Assembly: GCA_964487545.1 (NCBI GenBank)
Contig: CAZARI010000023.1
Coordinates: forward strand, 1 to 50,347
Source of the DNA: SKUL01 sp964487545
Lineage (GTDB): Bacteria; Bacteroidota; Bacteroidia; Flavobacteriales_D; SKUL01
Reading direction: 5' to 3'
Length of the DNA stretch: 50,347 bases
In this document: positions 7,910-16,188 of the stretch, in pieces
Layout: each line of letters opens with the position of its first letter
How positions within the stretch are numbered: position 1 is the first letter of the stretch
Made by a program: the position numbers and the translations under genes
The notes under the pieces: model-generated
Told to the model about the DNA's origin: nothing
Seen by the model: only the letters and a program-made list of their open reading frames with translations
Database searches by the model: none

Positions 7910-10435
7910 CTATTGCACATCGTTCAGCACACTGAGGGGTGGCTCGTTCACCACCGATCGGCTATTGAGCATTCCAATCAATACGGTCAATCCCACAATC
8001 ACCAGGTAAACAATCATTACCGGAATCCATTCTGGTGAGAGCAGTGCATCAAAGCTGAACTGTGCCAAGGCCATACTTGCAATCAAGGCAATACCAATTC
8101 CGGTGAGCGCTGCCAGGCTTCCCAGCAATACGTATTCAATCAGTGCAATTCGCAGCAATTGTTTTCTGCTGGCACCGAGGGTTCGCAGTAAAATACCTTC
8201 GTGAATGCGTTGAAATTTACTCGTTCTCACCGAGGCAATCAACACGATTAATCCTGTGAACATACTGATTAGCGCCATAAATTGAATCACAAATGAAGCT
8301 TTGCCTGTTACTTCGTCAATGGTGTCGAGCACCAGGTTTAGGTCAACAATGGAGACATTCGGAAAAGTCTTCACCACCTCGCTTTGATAACTTGCCGATT
8401 CCTGCATCGTTCCAAACCGGGTCAACATCACGTGAAACTTGGGTGCTTTTTCCAACACTCCCGATGGAAAAACCAGCACAAAGTTGGTCTGAACCTGCTG
8501 CCAATCCACTTCGCGAATACTGCCAACAACGCATTCCAAAATGGCACCCTGCACGTTGAACTCGAGCAAATCACCTGGTTGAACATTCATGCTTTCGGCA
8601 ATGCCATCAGAAAGCGAAACCGGCACGGGGCCGTCGGCAGGGTTGCTGTGTCCAATCCATTCACCCGCAATAACGGTTTCTGCGTCGGTCAGCGAATCGC
8701 GGTATGTCACGCGGTATTCCCGGTCCAGCACACGCGGTCTTACACCAGAAGTGCTGTCTCTTTTTAGCTCGCTTACGAGTTTGTTTTTTACACTGTGCAA
8801 ACGCATATTCACAATCGGAACGGTGCCAATCACCGGAAAGTCGTATTGCTGTGTAAGTTCCGTTAGGGCATCCATCTGATCGTCTTGCACATCAAAAACC
8901 ACCATGTTGGGACTGTTTTCCCGATCGGCCGTTTGTTGCAATTTATCCAGCAATACCGATTGACTTAGCAGCAAGGTAACGATTAGTCCCGTGCCCAATC
9001 CGATGGTCACAATCAATACAAGGGTTTGGTTATTCGGCCGGAAAAGATTCGATAAACCCTGTCGAAAGATGAATGAACCGGTATCGGGCATGTATTTTCT
9101 AATGCCTTTCATCAGCAGCCAGGCGATGAGCGCCAATAGACCAATAGAAACCAGCAGGCTGGCCACAAAAATCAGTGCAACCCGAATAGACGAAAGTTGC
9201 ATGATGGCAAACACTGCAATGTAAAGCACAGTGAATAGTCCAAGGATCCACTCGCGGGATTTAGAAGTGTTTGAAACGAGATCGGCCCGAAGCACCCGCA
9301 GCGGAGCTATTTCCATAATGCGCAACAGCGGCGGCAGGGCGAATACCATCGCTGTGATGACACCGACTATAATTCCGAGCAATACCGATTTTAAACTGAA
9401 TGCGGCCTCGACCGAAACAGGTAGAAAATCAGCGACGAGTGTTGGTAGGAAAAACTGCAGAAAGGTTCCGAGCAATGCACCCAGAACAGAAGCGGGAACA
9501 GCAATGCCGAGCAACTGAATCAAATAAATTCCGGCACTTTCTTTTCCCGATGCACCGATGCAGCGCAAAATGGCCACTTGTTTTACTTTTTCCTTTACAT
9601 AGAGATGGGCCGAACTCGCCACGCCAATGCACCCGAGCAACAGTGCCACGAAAGCCGTTAGGTTGAGGAATCCGGTCAGGTTGTTGAAAATTTGTCCTGT
9701 GCGTTCTTTCCGTTCGGCCACATCATCCGAACGCAGACCTTCAGCAGTTAAACGGGGTTTGATTTCAGACTCAAAGCGTTGCGGATTGAATCCTGGGGGA
9801 TATTTTCCGTAGACTTTATAATTAATGCGACTGCCTTTTTGCAAGAGCCCTGTTGCTGCTACTTGCTCAAAGGGCATAAACACAGGGGGAGCCACGGAGC
9901 CGGTTATGCCCGATTGACCAGGCACTTTGGTCACGCTTCCGGCGAGTGCAAAATCCAACTCCCCGATACCGATGGTATCCCCCGGCGACGCATTATACTG
10001 GAGCATGAGCGACTCAGATACCAGCGCTTTGTTTTGCTCGTTCATCATGGCCGACACGCCGGTTGGTTTGGTTTCAAAGGCGCCGTAGAATGGAAATTCG
10101 CCGTCGATGGCACGTATATTCACCAGCCGCGTTGCTCCAGATTCATTAAACCGAACCATCGATCCAAAGCTGATTTCGCGGCTCATTTCTATATTGAGCG
10201 AGTCGAAATATTGTGCAACCCAATCGTCAAGCGGTTGTTGTGACTGCACTTCAATATCAGCACCCAGCAGCGTTTTGGCTTCGATATTGAGCTGTTGCTG
10301 CAATTGATCGCCAAAGGAGCTGATGGCCACCATGGCAGCAATACCGAGCACTATGCTGCTCATAAATAACACCAGTCTGCCACGGTGTTTGCGACTGTCG
10401 CGCCAGGCCATTTTCAGCATCCAGTTCCAGTTCAT
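7910..10435 (-). CDS. ABC transporter permease, FtsX/YbbP family
   Basis: An 841-residue inner-membrane protein with the layout of YbbP-type permeases: an N-terminal membrane helix (about 20-45), a large periplasmic domain (about 50-250), a first FtsX-like block with GCIGVASSAHLYVKEKVKQV and three more helices (about 255-370), a central pair of helices, a second periplasmic domain (about 510-715), and a second FtsX block ending near the C-terminus (GASRKQLLRI region). The MKMAWRDSRKHRGRLVLFM opening is typical of the family. It overlaps its ATPase gene by 4 bases (ATGA), so the two are translated together. Partners in other bacteria are mechanotransmission-type ABC systems handling lipids or lipoproteins; the substrate here is unknown. 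It converges on the FISUMP gene with a 23-base gap. Confidence 0.92.
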   Translation of the reverse strand: MNWNWMLKMAWRDSRKHRGRLVLFMSSIVLGIAAMVAISSFGDQLQQQLNIEAKTLLGADIEVQSQQPLDDWVAQYFDSLNIEMSREISFGSMVRFNESGATRLVNIRAIDGEFPFYGAFETKPTGVSAMMNEQNKALVSESLMLQYNASPGDTIGIGELDFALAGSVTKVPGQSGITGSVAPPVFMPFEQVAATGLLQKGSRINYKVYGKYPPGFNPQRFESEIKPRLTAEGLRSDDVAERKERTGQIFNNLTGFLNLTAFVALLLGCIGVASSAHLYVKEKVKQVAILRCIGASGKESAGIYLIQLLGIAVPASVLGALLGTFLQFFLPTLVADFLPVSVEAAFSLKSVLLGIIVGVITAMVFALPPLLRIMEIAPLRVLRADLVSNTSKSREWILGLFTVLYIAVFAIMQLSSIRVALIFVASLLVSIGLLALIAWLLMKGIRKYMPDTGSFIFRQGLSNLFRPNNQTLVLIVTIGLGTGLIVTLLLSQSVLLDKLQQTADRENSPNMVVFDVQDDQMDALTELTQQYDFPVIGTVPIVNMRLHSVKNKLVSELKRDSTSGVRPRVLDREYRVTYRDSLTDAETVIAGEWIGHSNPADGPVPVSLSDGIAESMNVQPGDLLEFNVQGAILECVVGSIREVDWQQVQTNFVLVFPSGVLEKAPKFHVMLTRFGTMQESASYQSEVVKTFPNVSIVDLNLVLDTIDEVTGKASFVIQFMALISMFTGLIVLIASVRTSKFQRIHEGILLRTLGASRKQLLRIALIEYVLLGSLAALTGIGIALIASMALAQFSFDALLSPEWIPVMIVYLVIVGLTVLIGMLNSRSVVNEPPLSVLNDVQ

Positions 10436-11130
10436 CGGCTGGTAAAGTCTGAAGGTTCCGCGGTAATCAATCGTCCGCCTTTCATCCGGTGAATTCGGTT
10501 GGTTTTTTTCGCCAGCTCCATGTCGTGCGTTACCAACACCAGCGTGGTTCCATTGGCTTTGTTCAGGTTAAATAACAAATCCTCGATGTGCTGGCCGGTT
10601 TCGTCATCGAGGTTTCCGGTGGGTTCGTCGGCAAATAAAATCATCGGGTCATTGGCAAAAGCGCGCGCAATGGAAACCCGCTGTTGCTCTCCGCCCGAAA
10701 GCTGGGCGGGGTAATGCTTTACGCGGTCGGCGAGACCAACTTTTTCGAGCCATTCGAGAGCGGTTTTATGCGGATGGGGTGCTTTGCGTAACTCGAGTGG
10801 AATCATCACGTTTTCGAGGGCTGTGAGCGTAGGCATCAGATTAAACTGCTGAAAAACAAATCCGACGTAGCGATTTCTGAGTTCGGCGCGTTGATCCTCA
10901 TCCATGGTTTCGAGGGGGTGCTCGTGGAGCTCAACCGAACCGGAAGTGGCACGATCCAGTCCGGCACATAAACCCAGTAAGGTGGTTTTTCCGCTGCCCG
11001 ATGGTCCGACGATGGCACAGGTTTCACCCGAAACAACCTCCATATTGACATCGTTGAGCACCGTGAGCTGGCGATCGCCGCTTTGATAGGTTTTGGTGAG
11101 ATTGCTTACTTTTAGTATGATTGATTTCAT
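10432..11130 (-). CDS. ABC transporter ATP-binding protein, YbbA/LolD family
   Basis: A 232-residue nucleotide-binding subunit. It has Walker A GPSGSGKTT, Q-loop FVFQQFNLMPT, signature LSGGEQQRVSIARA, Walker B ILFADEPTG, D-loop GNLD and switch His in LVTHD, all intact and correctly spaced. The LNDVNMEVVSGETCAIVGPSG style and short length place it with the MacB/LolD/YbbA group that drives FtsX-fold permeases. Start ATG at 11130 gives MKSIILKVSNLTKTYQSG. It is the first gene of a two-gene operon with the permease and is divergent from the TesA-like esterase, with 51 bases between the starts. Confidence 0.95.
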   Translation of the reverse strand: MKSIILKVSNLTKTYQSGDRQLTVLNDVNMEVVSGETCAIVGPSGSGKTTLLGLCAGLDRATSGSVELHEHPLETMDEDQRAELRNRYVGFVFQQFNLMPTLTALENVMIPLELRKAPHPHKTALEWLEKVGLADRVKHYPAQLSGGEQQRVSIARAFANDPMILFADEPTGNLDDETGQHIEDLLFNLNKANGTTLVLVTHDMELAKKTNRIHRMKGGRLITAEPSDFTSR

Positions 11131-11181
11131 GAATTGGAATTCCTGTTGTTATCTTCCCGCCACTTTTTAAAAATATCCGAA

Positions 11182-11937
11182 ATGCAAAGATGTCTTATTC
11201 TGAACAACCACTCCGTACGACGGGTGATATTTAACAAAATACTACTTATTGCGGTTGCATGGGGAGTAGGAATATCTTGTTCAGGACCGCAAACCAACAC
11301 CACAGCACCTTCCGCAACCACCGCTGTATCGGAAGAAAGCAGCACCATTGCCCCACGCAGGGATGTTCCGGTTATCTTGTTTTTTGGCAATAGTCTTTCG
11401 GCGGGATATGGTCTCGATCCCGATGATTCTTTTCCTGGACTGATACAACGTAGGCTCGATTCGCTGGGATACGATATGGAGGTGGTCAACGCCGGCGTGA
11501 CGGGTGAAACGACAGCCACCGGTAAGAATCGGCTCGACTGGGTGTTGAACCGAAATCGAGTGGACATTTTTGTATTGGAATTGGGAGCTAATGATGGTTT
11601 GCGCGGACTGCCCACGGAAGAAACGCATCGCAATCTAAACGATATTATCTCTGGAGTAGAGCAGCGGTTTCCCGATGCGGAGATTGTATTGGCGGGTATG
11701 ATGATTCCACCAAATATGGGTGCAGCCTACAGTCGCGATTTTGAACAGGTTTTCACCCGACTGGCCGCAGAACGCGACATTCATTTAATTCCGTTTTTGC
11801 TGGAAGGAGTGGCTGGAGAGGCGCACTTGAATCTGGAAGACGGTATTCACCCCAATATCGAAGGCCAGCGCATGGTGGCCGCCACGGTATGGACAATGAT
11901 TGAACCTCTGGTTAAAGCACTCGACCAAACGGAATAA
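11182..11937 (+). CDS. TesA-like arylesterase/lysophospholipase (SGNH hydrolase)
   Basis: A 251-residue predicted envelope esterase. SGNH blocks are readable: block I FFGNSLSAGYGL (catalytic Ser; the usual GDS is GNS here), block II Gly in VNAGVTGETT, block III GANDGLRGLP (Asn) and block V DGIHPNIEGQ (Asp and His). The catalytic set is therefore complete. An N-terminal hydrophobic stretch NKILLIAVAWGVGISCSG ends in a possible lipobox Cys, so the enzyme is probably anchored as a lipoprotein. I chose the ATG at 11182; the upstream TTG at 11134 would overlap the regulatory gap. Family members hydrolyse acyl-CoA, aryl esters or lysophospholipids. Its head-to-head position with a YbbA/YbbP-type ABC pair repeats the enterobacterial tesA/ybbAP layout. 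Confidence 0.88.
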   Translation: MQRCLILNNHSVRRVIFNKILLIAVAWGVGISCSGPQTNTTAPSATTAVSEESSTIAPRRDVPVILFFGNSLSAGYGLDPDDSFPGLIQRRLDSLGYDMEVVNAGVTGETTATGKNRLDWVLNRNRVDIFVLELGANDGLRGLPTEETHRNLNDIISGVEQRFPDAEIVLAGMMIPPNMGAAYSRDFEQVFTRLAAERDIHLIPFLLEGVAGEAHLNLEDGIHPNIEGQRMVAATVWTMIEPLVKALDQTE

Positions 11938-11938
11938 A

Positions 11939-12310
11939 CTACGGCTTTTCGTCTTCTTCGTCATCCTCATCGTCCTCGTCGTCGTTATCGCTGAGGTCGA
12001 TCGAAGCGTAGAATTTACTCAACCGGCGTCGGAGTGCATTGTAGCGAATAAATCCAAAAATCAATAGAAAAACACTAAAGGCGAAACACACATAGCCCAA
12101 CCAGATCATGGTTTTAAAGTCATCGAGTTTCAGAAAGGCAATTCCTCCAATAATCAGATAGAGGGAAACCCGGACGTATGCAAACAGCGTTCGCTCGTTG
12201 GCCAGTGATGTTCTTTCGAGCGCAAGAAAATCACGCAAAATGATCCTTTCGCGGTTTTGAAAGTTGGCAACAATCCGCGGCAGCTTAAATTTTTTGATGG
12301 TTTTGATCAT
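11939..12310 (-). CDS. DUF202 membrane protein with acidic tail
   Basis: A 123-residue small membrane protein. The signature LALERTSLANERTLFAYVR of the DUF202/YidH family is followed by three hydrophobic helices (about 47-65 and two overlapping stretches to about 100). The C-terminus ends in a run of Asp/Glu from about residue 106 (DLSDNDDEDDEDDEEDEKP), encoded by a low-complexity repeat of GAC/GAT/GAA codons. ATG at 12310 is preferred over a TTG six codons upstream. The gene ends 1 base from the esterase stop on the other strand. Function unknown; related proteins sit in the inner membrane and are sometimes fused to VTC polyphosphate polymerases. Confidence 0.8.
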   Translation of the reverse strand: MIKTIKKFKLPRIVANFQNRERIILRDFLALERTSLANERTLFAYVRVSLYLIIGGIAFLKLDDFKTMIWLGYVCFAFSVFLLIFGFIRYNALRRRLSKFYASIDLSDNDDEDDEDDEEDEKP

Positions 12311-12394
12311 GATATCCGCTTTGTACAACTGCGTGGGTTGTTATTTACAACAATATAACCGCTGCAGTGTTTTGGAACGCTCGTGTTGGCGGAC

Positions 12395-13372
12395 TTACTT
12401 CTTACCGAAGTCACTATCAGAAGGCGTGCTGTCTTTGCTGTCGTCGTTGGGATGTTTTTTCACATTGTCGCGCAACTGCTGCCCGATGTACGTTCCTTCA
12501 ATCACCTGCTGTTGAAAATCTTTCATGGCCGATGGTGAGTGAGGGATAAGAATAGAAGTGTTTTTGGAGTTTGAGCCCACATTGTTGAGGGTATCGAAAT
12601 ACTGGGTGAGCAAAACAAATTGCATCACTTCTTCGTGCGATACATCTTTTAACGTCCGTTGAAAGTCTTCTACCGACTCTTTAAATCCGCGCACAATTTC
12701 CAGTCGCTGCTGGGCGATACCCTGACCCGATAAGCGGGTACTCTCGGCATGAGCCTCGGCCTTTTTAACGATGCGAATTTTTTCTCCTTCGGCTTCTTCA
12801 AGTGCCGCGTATTTGTTTCGCTTAGCGGCGTTAATTTTATTCATGGCCACTTTTACACGCTCGTCGGGGTCGATATCGGTAATGAGGGTTTTCACGATTC
12901 TGAAACCATATTCTTCCATGGCCGCGCGCAGGTTTTGAGCAACTGCCAATGCAATATCTTCTTTTTTCGAAAACACATCGTCCAGATCGAGCTTGGGAAC
13001 TTCCGAGCGGACATCGTCAAAAACGTAAGAGGAAATCTGCAGATGCGCATCGTCTAAGCTATAAAAAGCTTCAAAAACCCGCTCTCCTTTCACCTGAAAC
13101 TGCACCGATATCTTGAGCCTAACAAATACGTCGTCGAGGGTTTTTGTTTCCACGTCCACATCCAGTTGCTGAACCCGCAAATTGACCGTGCCTGCCTTTT
13201 TTTCAATAAACGGAATGATGAGTCCGAAGCCTGAACTGGCAATGCGATGAAATTTCCCCAGTCGTTCAATGACCACCGATGTGCGTTCGCGAACGATGAT
13301 CACTGACTTTATAATCAGAAATGCAATTAGCGCGTAAATAATCAGGTTAGGAAGAAAAATTGAACCGTCCAT
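12395..13372 (-). CDS. SPFH/band 7 (stomatin-like) membrane protein
   Basis: A 325-residue protein with one N-terminal membrane helix (about 8-28) followed by a band 7 domain: RERTSVVIERLGKFHRIASSG, GLIIPFIEKKAG, VDVETKTLDDVFVRLKISVQ, and the conserved helical section KINAAKRNKYAALEEAEGEK. The C-terminal 60 residues are polar and acidic-basic. This is the QmcA/stomatin type that forms oligomeric membrane rings and supports membrane microdomains or protease control. No nfeD gene is adjacent; the DUF202 gene follows 84 bases downstream in the same direction. Starts at ATG 13372. Good match in length and motif order. Confidence 0.93.
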   Translation of the reverse strand: MDGSIFLPNLIIYALIAFLIIKSVIIVRERTSVVIERLGKFHRIASSGFGLIIPFIEKKAGTVNLRVQQLDVDVETKTLDDVFVRLKISVQFQVKGERVFEAFYSLDDAHLQISSYVFDDVRSEVPKLDLDDVFSKKEDIALAVAQNLRAAMEEYGFRIVKTLITDIDPDERVKVAMNKINAAKRNKYAALEEAEGEKIRIVKKAEAHAESTRLSGQGIAQQRLEIVRGFKESVEDFQRTLKDVSHEEVMQFVLLTQYFDTLNNVGSNSKNTSILIPHSPSAMKDFQQQVIEGTYIGQQLRDNVKKHPNDDSKDSTPSDSDFGKK

Positions 13373-13465
13373 GGTTTGTTATTTTTATTGTTTAAGCGCC
13401 TAAGGTAGCATAAATGCAATAAAATTTTGTAGCCTCCTTTACATAGTTCTCCTTATTTTTCGGGG

Positions 13466-14329
13466 ATGAAAAAGTTGTTATTGTCTGTGCTCGTTCTCAT
13501 GATAACCACGGCGGGTTGGTCGCAGCAAATTCAGCCATATCAGCTATTTAACGGAAAGGGAAAGAAGGTTTCTTTTCGTAAAATGGTGAGGCAACTGGCC
13601 GCCAATGAGGTGGTGCTTTTTGGAGAATACCACGATGATGCCATAGCGCATTGGATGCAATTGAAACTGAGTCAGGAATTTTATCATCGCGACAATGATT
13701 TGGTGCTGGGTGCAGAGATGTTTGAACGCGATGGTGCCGAAATTCTGGATGCTTATCTCCGTGGCGAAATCACCGAAAAGCAGTTGATTGATTCGGTGCC
13801 CCGCATGTGGCATAACTATCCAACCGATTACGCTCCGCTGGTCAATTTTGCCCGTGAGCAGCAACTGCCCTTTGTTGCCACCAACGTGCCGAGATACTTG
13901 GCCACGGCCGTATACCGCGGCGGCTGGGAAGTGCTGGATACATTGAAGGCTGAGGAAAAACAATACTTGCCGCCACTGCCGGTGCCGTATGATGCTACTT
14001 TGCCGGGTTATCAGGCCATGCTCGAAATGGGAGGAATGCACGCCGGCGAAACCATGCCAATGGCGCAAGCCATTAAAGATGCCACCATGGGGTGGAATAT
14101 TGTAAATAATCTTCCGGAAAATGGTTTGTTTCTGCACTTTAATGGCAGTTATCACAGCAATAATTACGAAGGAATTTACTGGTATATTGGTCAATACAAA
14201 CCCGAAACTACTATCGGAACCATTGCTACCATTCGCCTGCGTGACTTAAAAAAACTTCCCAAAGAGTTCATCGGTCTAGCCGATTTTATCCTGGTAGTTG
14301 ATGAAGAAATGACCAGAACCTATCGCTGA
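13466..14329 (+). CDS. ChaN-like haem-binding family protein (DUF399)
   Basis: A 287-residue exported protein. Signal peptide MKKLLLSVLVLMITTAGWSQQ, then the ChaN fold markers VVLFGEYHDDAIAHWMQ, LGAEMFERDGAEILDAYLRGEI, FVATNVPRYLATAVYRGGW and LFLHFNGSYHSN. These match ChaN, an iron-regulated lipoprotein whose Campylobacter homologue binds paired haems. It lacks a lipobox here, so it is periplasmic or exported rather than lipid-anchored. The His/Glu of GEYHD and the His of NGSYHS are the likely haem or metal contacts (inference). The gene stands alone, diverging from the SPFH gene and converging with 14336-14836. Confidence 0.88.
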   Translation: MKKLLLSVLVLMITTAGWSQQIQPYQLFNGKGKKVSFRKMVRQLAANEVVLFGEYHDDAIAHWMQLKLSQEFYHRDNDLVLGAEMFERDGAEILDAYLRGEITEKQLIDSVPRMWHNYPTDYAPLVNFAREQQLPFVATNVPRYLATAVYRGGWEVLDTLKAEEKQYLPPLPVPYDATLPGYQAMLEMGGMHAGETMPMAQAIKDATMGWNIVNNLPENGLFLHFNGSYHSNNYEGIYWYIGQYKPETTIGTIATIRLRDLKKLPKEFIGLADFILVVDEEMTRTYR

Positions 14330-14335
14330 TTCCAG

Positions 14336-14836
14336 CTACTTAGAAGGCACGGGCTGGCATTCGGCAATTTCTTGTCTTTTCCATTGCTTTTCGTGCTTGT
14401 TCCAGTAGTATTTGGTTCCTGCTGCATCTTCTAATTTTCTCACCGGATGCTTTTTTGAAAGGCGCCATTGGGGTTCGTTGGTGGTCGAAAATTCAATGGT
14501 TTCGGAAATCATATACAAGCTCGCTCCAGGATTGGTGAAAATGTTAGCAGCTTTTACCGCGCCGTTGGAATGAAACGCCAAGTCTACAGATGCCTGATAG
14601 CTCATCTGGGCTTCTTCCATCCGGTAAGTCATCTCTCCTTTTAAATTGTACAACTGAACTTCTCGCCTTCCATCTTGCCAAGGGGTGATGATGACCGAAA
14701 TCTTGTTGTTGCTATAGTAGTTAATGATAGAATCTTCGGTGTGAATCGGTAGACCAAATTGTGCTTTACTAGCACAGGCAAATAGTAGGAAAGTCAGAAA
14801 TGGGAGCAACGAAAGGAGGTTGATTCTTGATTTCAT
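14336..14836 (-). CDS. Hypothetical exported protein
   Basis: A 166-residue protein that I do not recognise. N-terminus MKSRINLLSLLPFLTFLLFACASKAQ can be read either as a lipoprotein signal (FACA) or as a type I signal ending in SKAQ. The mature part is beta-rich with the stretches NKISVIITPWQDGRREVQLY, LKGEMTYRMEEAQMSYQ and FHSNGAVKAANIFTNPG; 'F.SNG..K....F.NPG' faintly recalls MORN-variant repeats, but spacing is not regular. Codon use looks like the neighbours. It converges with the ChaN gene (6-base gap). Confidence 0.6.
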   Translation of the reverse strand: MKSRINLLSLLPFLTFLLFACASKAQFGLPIHTEDSIINYYSNNKISVIITPWQDGRREVQLYNLKGEMTYRMEEAQMSYQASVDLAFHSNGAVKAANIFTNPGASLYMISETIEFSTTNEPQWRLSKKHPVRKLEDAAGTKYYWNKHEKQWKRQEIAECQPVPSK

Positions 14837-14924
14837 TGGTGTCGTTTTGCAGCACTTTCACAATTCATAGGCCAAAATGAAACAAGGTTTATGGGGATTT
14901 AAATGAGGGTTGACATTTGGAAAC

Positions 14925-14954
14925 AAAAAACCCTGCACCGATATCAGTGCAGGG
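14925..14954 (-). terminator. Rho-independent terminator of yceI
   Basis: Stem CCCTGCAC/GTGCAGGG (14931-14938 with 14947-14954), 8-base loop. On the minus strand it is followed by six Ts (14930-14925). It lies 27 bases past the yceI stop and ends the marR-yceI transcript. The rest of the 144-base gap 14837-14980 shows nothing else. Confidence 0.85.
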
Positions 14955-14980
14955 CTTCTTAATCATGAAAAATGGTACTG

Positions 14981-15583
14981 TTATTTTAAGGTGCCGTTTA
15001 TGGTAAACTTGAGTTCCACATCATCGTGAATGGCTTTATCGCCAATGTCATTAAAGAATGAGGGTGAACCAAAACGAACATCATATTTGGAGCGGTCAAA
15101 AGTCAGCGTTCCATTGGCAGTAAAGTCTTTTCCGCTGTTATCGAAAGTGAAAGGAAAAGAAATGGGTTCTGTTTTTCCTTTGATGGTCAGATCCCCGTTG
15201 GCCATGTAGGTTCCATCTGTGGTTGGTTTAAAATCGTTGATTTTAATCTCCGCAAACGGAAATTGTTCAACGCTGAAAAAATCGTCTGACTTGAGGTGAC
15301 CTACCAGTTTGTCGCGCGAATCTCCGCTCATATCCTCATTGGTGATGCTGTTCATGTCCACCTGAACGTATGCAGATTTTAGACTTCCGTTTTCGAGTAT
15401 TACAACGTTGCCCTGTCGAACCTGAACGTGTCCATTGTGTTCACCGGTCACTTTCGTTCCACGCCATTCAACACTGCTGGTGTTGGGGTTAATGGTTGCT
15501 ACTTTTTCTTTTACTTTTTCGCCACCTGCAAAAGCAGTTACTGCAAAGGCAAGTGATAAAATACTGAGACTTAACTTTTTCAT
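14981..15583 (-). CDS. YceI family protein (polyisoprenoid-binding lipocalin-like)
   Basis: A 200-residue exported protein. Signal peptide MKKLSLSILSLAFAVTAFAG, then the YceI barrel: SSVEWRGTKVTGEHNGHVQV at the start, VQVDMNSITNEDM in the middle, LVGHLKSDDFFSVEQFPFAE, LTIKGKTEPISFPFTF, and the end strand FDRSKYDVRFGSPSFFNDIGD with VELKFTINGTL. Family members bind isoprenoid lipids in a periplasmic beta-barrel. It follows a marR gene by 20 bases in the same direction, so expression is probably under that regulator. The GSPSFF..IGDKAIHD end is the common Bacteroidota form. A second YceI is at 47943-48467. Confidence 0.93.
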   Translation of the reverse strand: MKKLSLSILSLAFAVTAFAGGEKVKEKVATINPNTSSVEWRGTKVTGEHNGHVQVRQGNVVILENGSLKSAYVQVDMNSITNEDMSGDSRDKLVGHLKSDDFFSVEQFPFAEIKINDFKPTTDGTYMANGDLTIKGKTEPISFPFTFDNSGKDFTANGTLTFDRSKYDVRFGSPSFFNDIGDKAIHDDVELKFTINGTLK

Positions 15584-15603
15584 CGGTTTTGTTTTAGGGT
15601 TTA

Positions 15604-16086
15604 TTATTGGGAGTTTATATCAACTTCTTTGCCATTTCTTCTGAATTTATCGAGCAAGGCGTTCACCTGTTTTGCCTCTTCGTCCGAAAGCTCATAATAG
15701 ATATTTTCAGAAATCTGGTTCATGTGCGCAGTCGCCTCACTTAAAATATCAAGGCCCTCTTGTGTAAGCTTAATATCTACCTGGCGGCGATCGTCCGGAC
15801 AAGTCGTTCGCTCAACATATCCTTTCAATCTAAGCTTTTCTACCAGCCGTGAAGCGTTTGACATTTGGTCGAGCATTCGTTCATTTACCAAACCTACCGG
15901 TGCAGGTTTTGGGTGCTGCCCTTTCAAAATCCGCAAAACATTATACTGCTGGGTGGTGAGTCCAAAAGATTTTAATGCCCGGCCATTGATGGTCAATATC
16001 CAATTGCCTGTGTAAATTAGGTTAAGAACCAATTTATCGTGCTCGTTGGCAAACTGCTTTTGTTTTATGGCTTCTTCAATTTTCAT
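15604..16086 (-). CDS. MarR family transcriptional regulator
   Basis: A 160-residue winged-helix regulator. The core reads LTTQQYNVLRILKG (helix 2), LVNERMLDQMSNASRLVEKLRLKGYVERT (recognition helix region) and CPDDRRQVDIKLTQEG (the DDRR wing that touches the minor groove). Flanking helices provide the dimer interface. In this family binding of a small molecule or oxidation releases DNA. The only downstream gene is yceI, 20 bases away, so an isoprenoid/lipid or membrane-stress signal is plausible (inference). An 8+8 palindrome overlaps its own -7 box (16097-16117), pointing to autorepression. Confidence 0.93.
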   Translation of the reverse strand: MKIEEAIKQKQFANEHDKLVLNLIYTGNWILTINGRALKSFGLTTQQYNVLRILKGQHPKPAPVGLVNERMLDQMSNASRLVEKLRLKGYVERTTCPDDRRQVDIKLTQEGLDILSEATAHMNQISENIYYELSDEEAKQVNALLDKFRRNGKEVDINSQ

Positions 16087-16096
16087 AAGAACAGTG

Positions 16097-16117
16097 CAAA
16101 TGTATGTAGATACATTT
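16097..16117 (-). promoter_or_regulatory. marR operator overlapping the -7 box
   Basis: Perfect inverted repeat AAATGTAT-gtag-ATACATTT (16098-16117). Its left arm overlaps, on the minus strand, TACATTTG (16104-16097), an exact TAnnTTTG -7 box. The site is 11 bases upstream of the marR ATG. A MarR dimer bound here would block its own promoter. The motif is visible; the binding is inference. Confidence 0.6.
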
Positions 16118-16188
16118 AATGTAGCAGCATCTAAATGTTAAATTTTGTTGCTAAAGTAAAAATCGAAGCAGTTACAAAAACCGATCGG

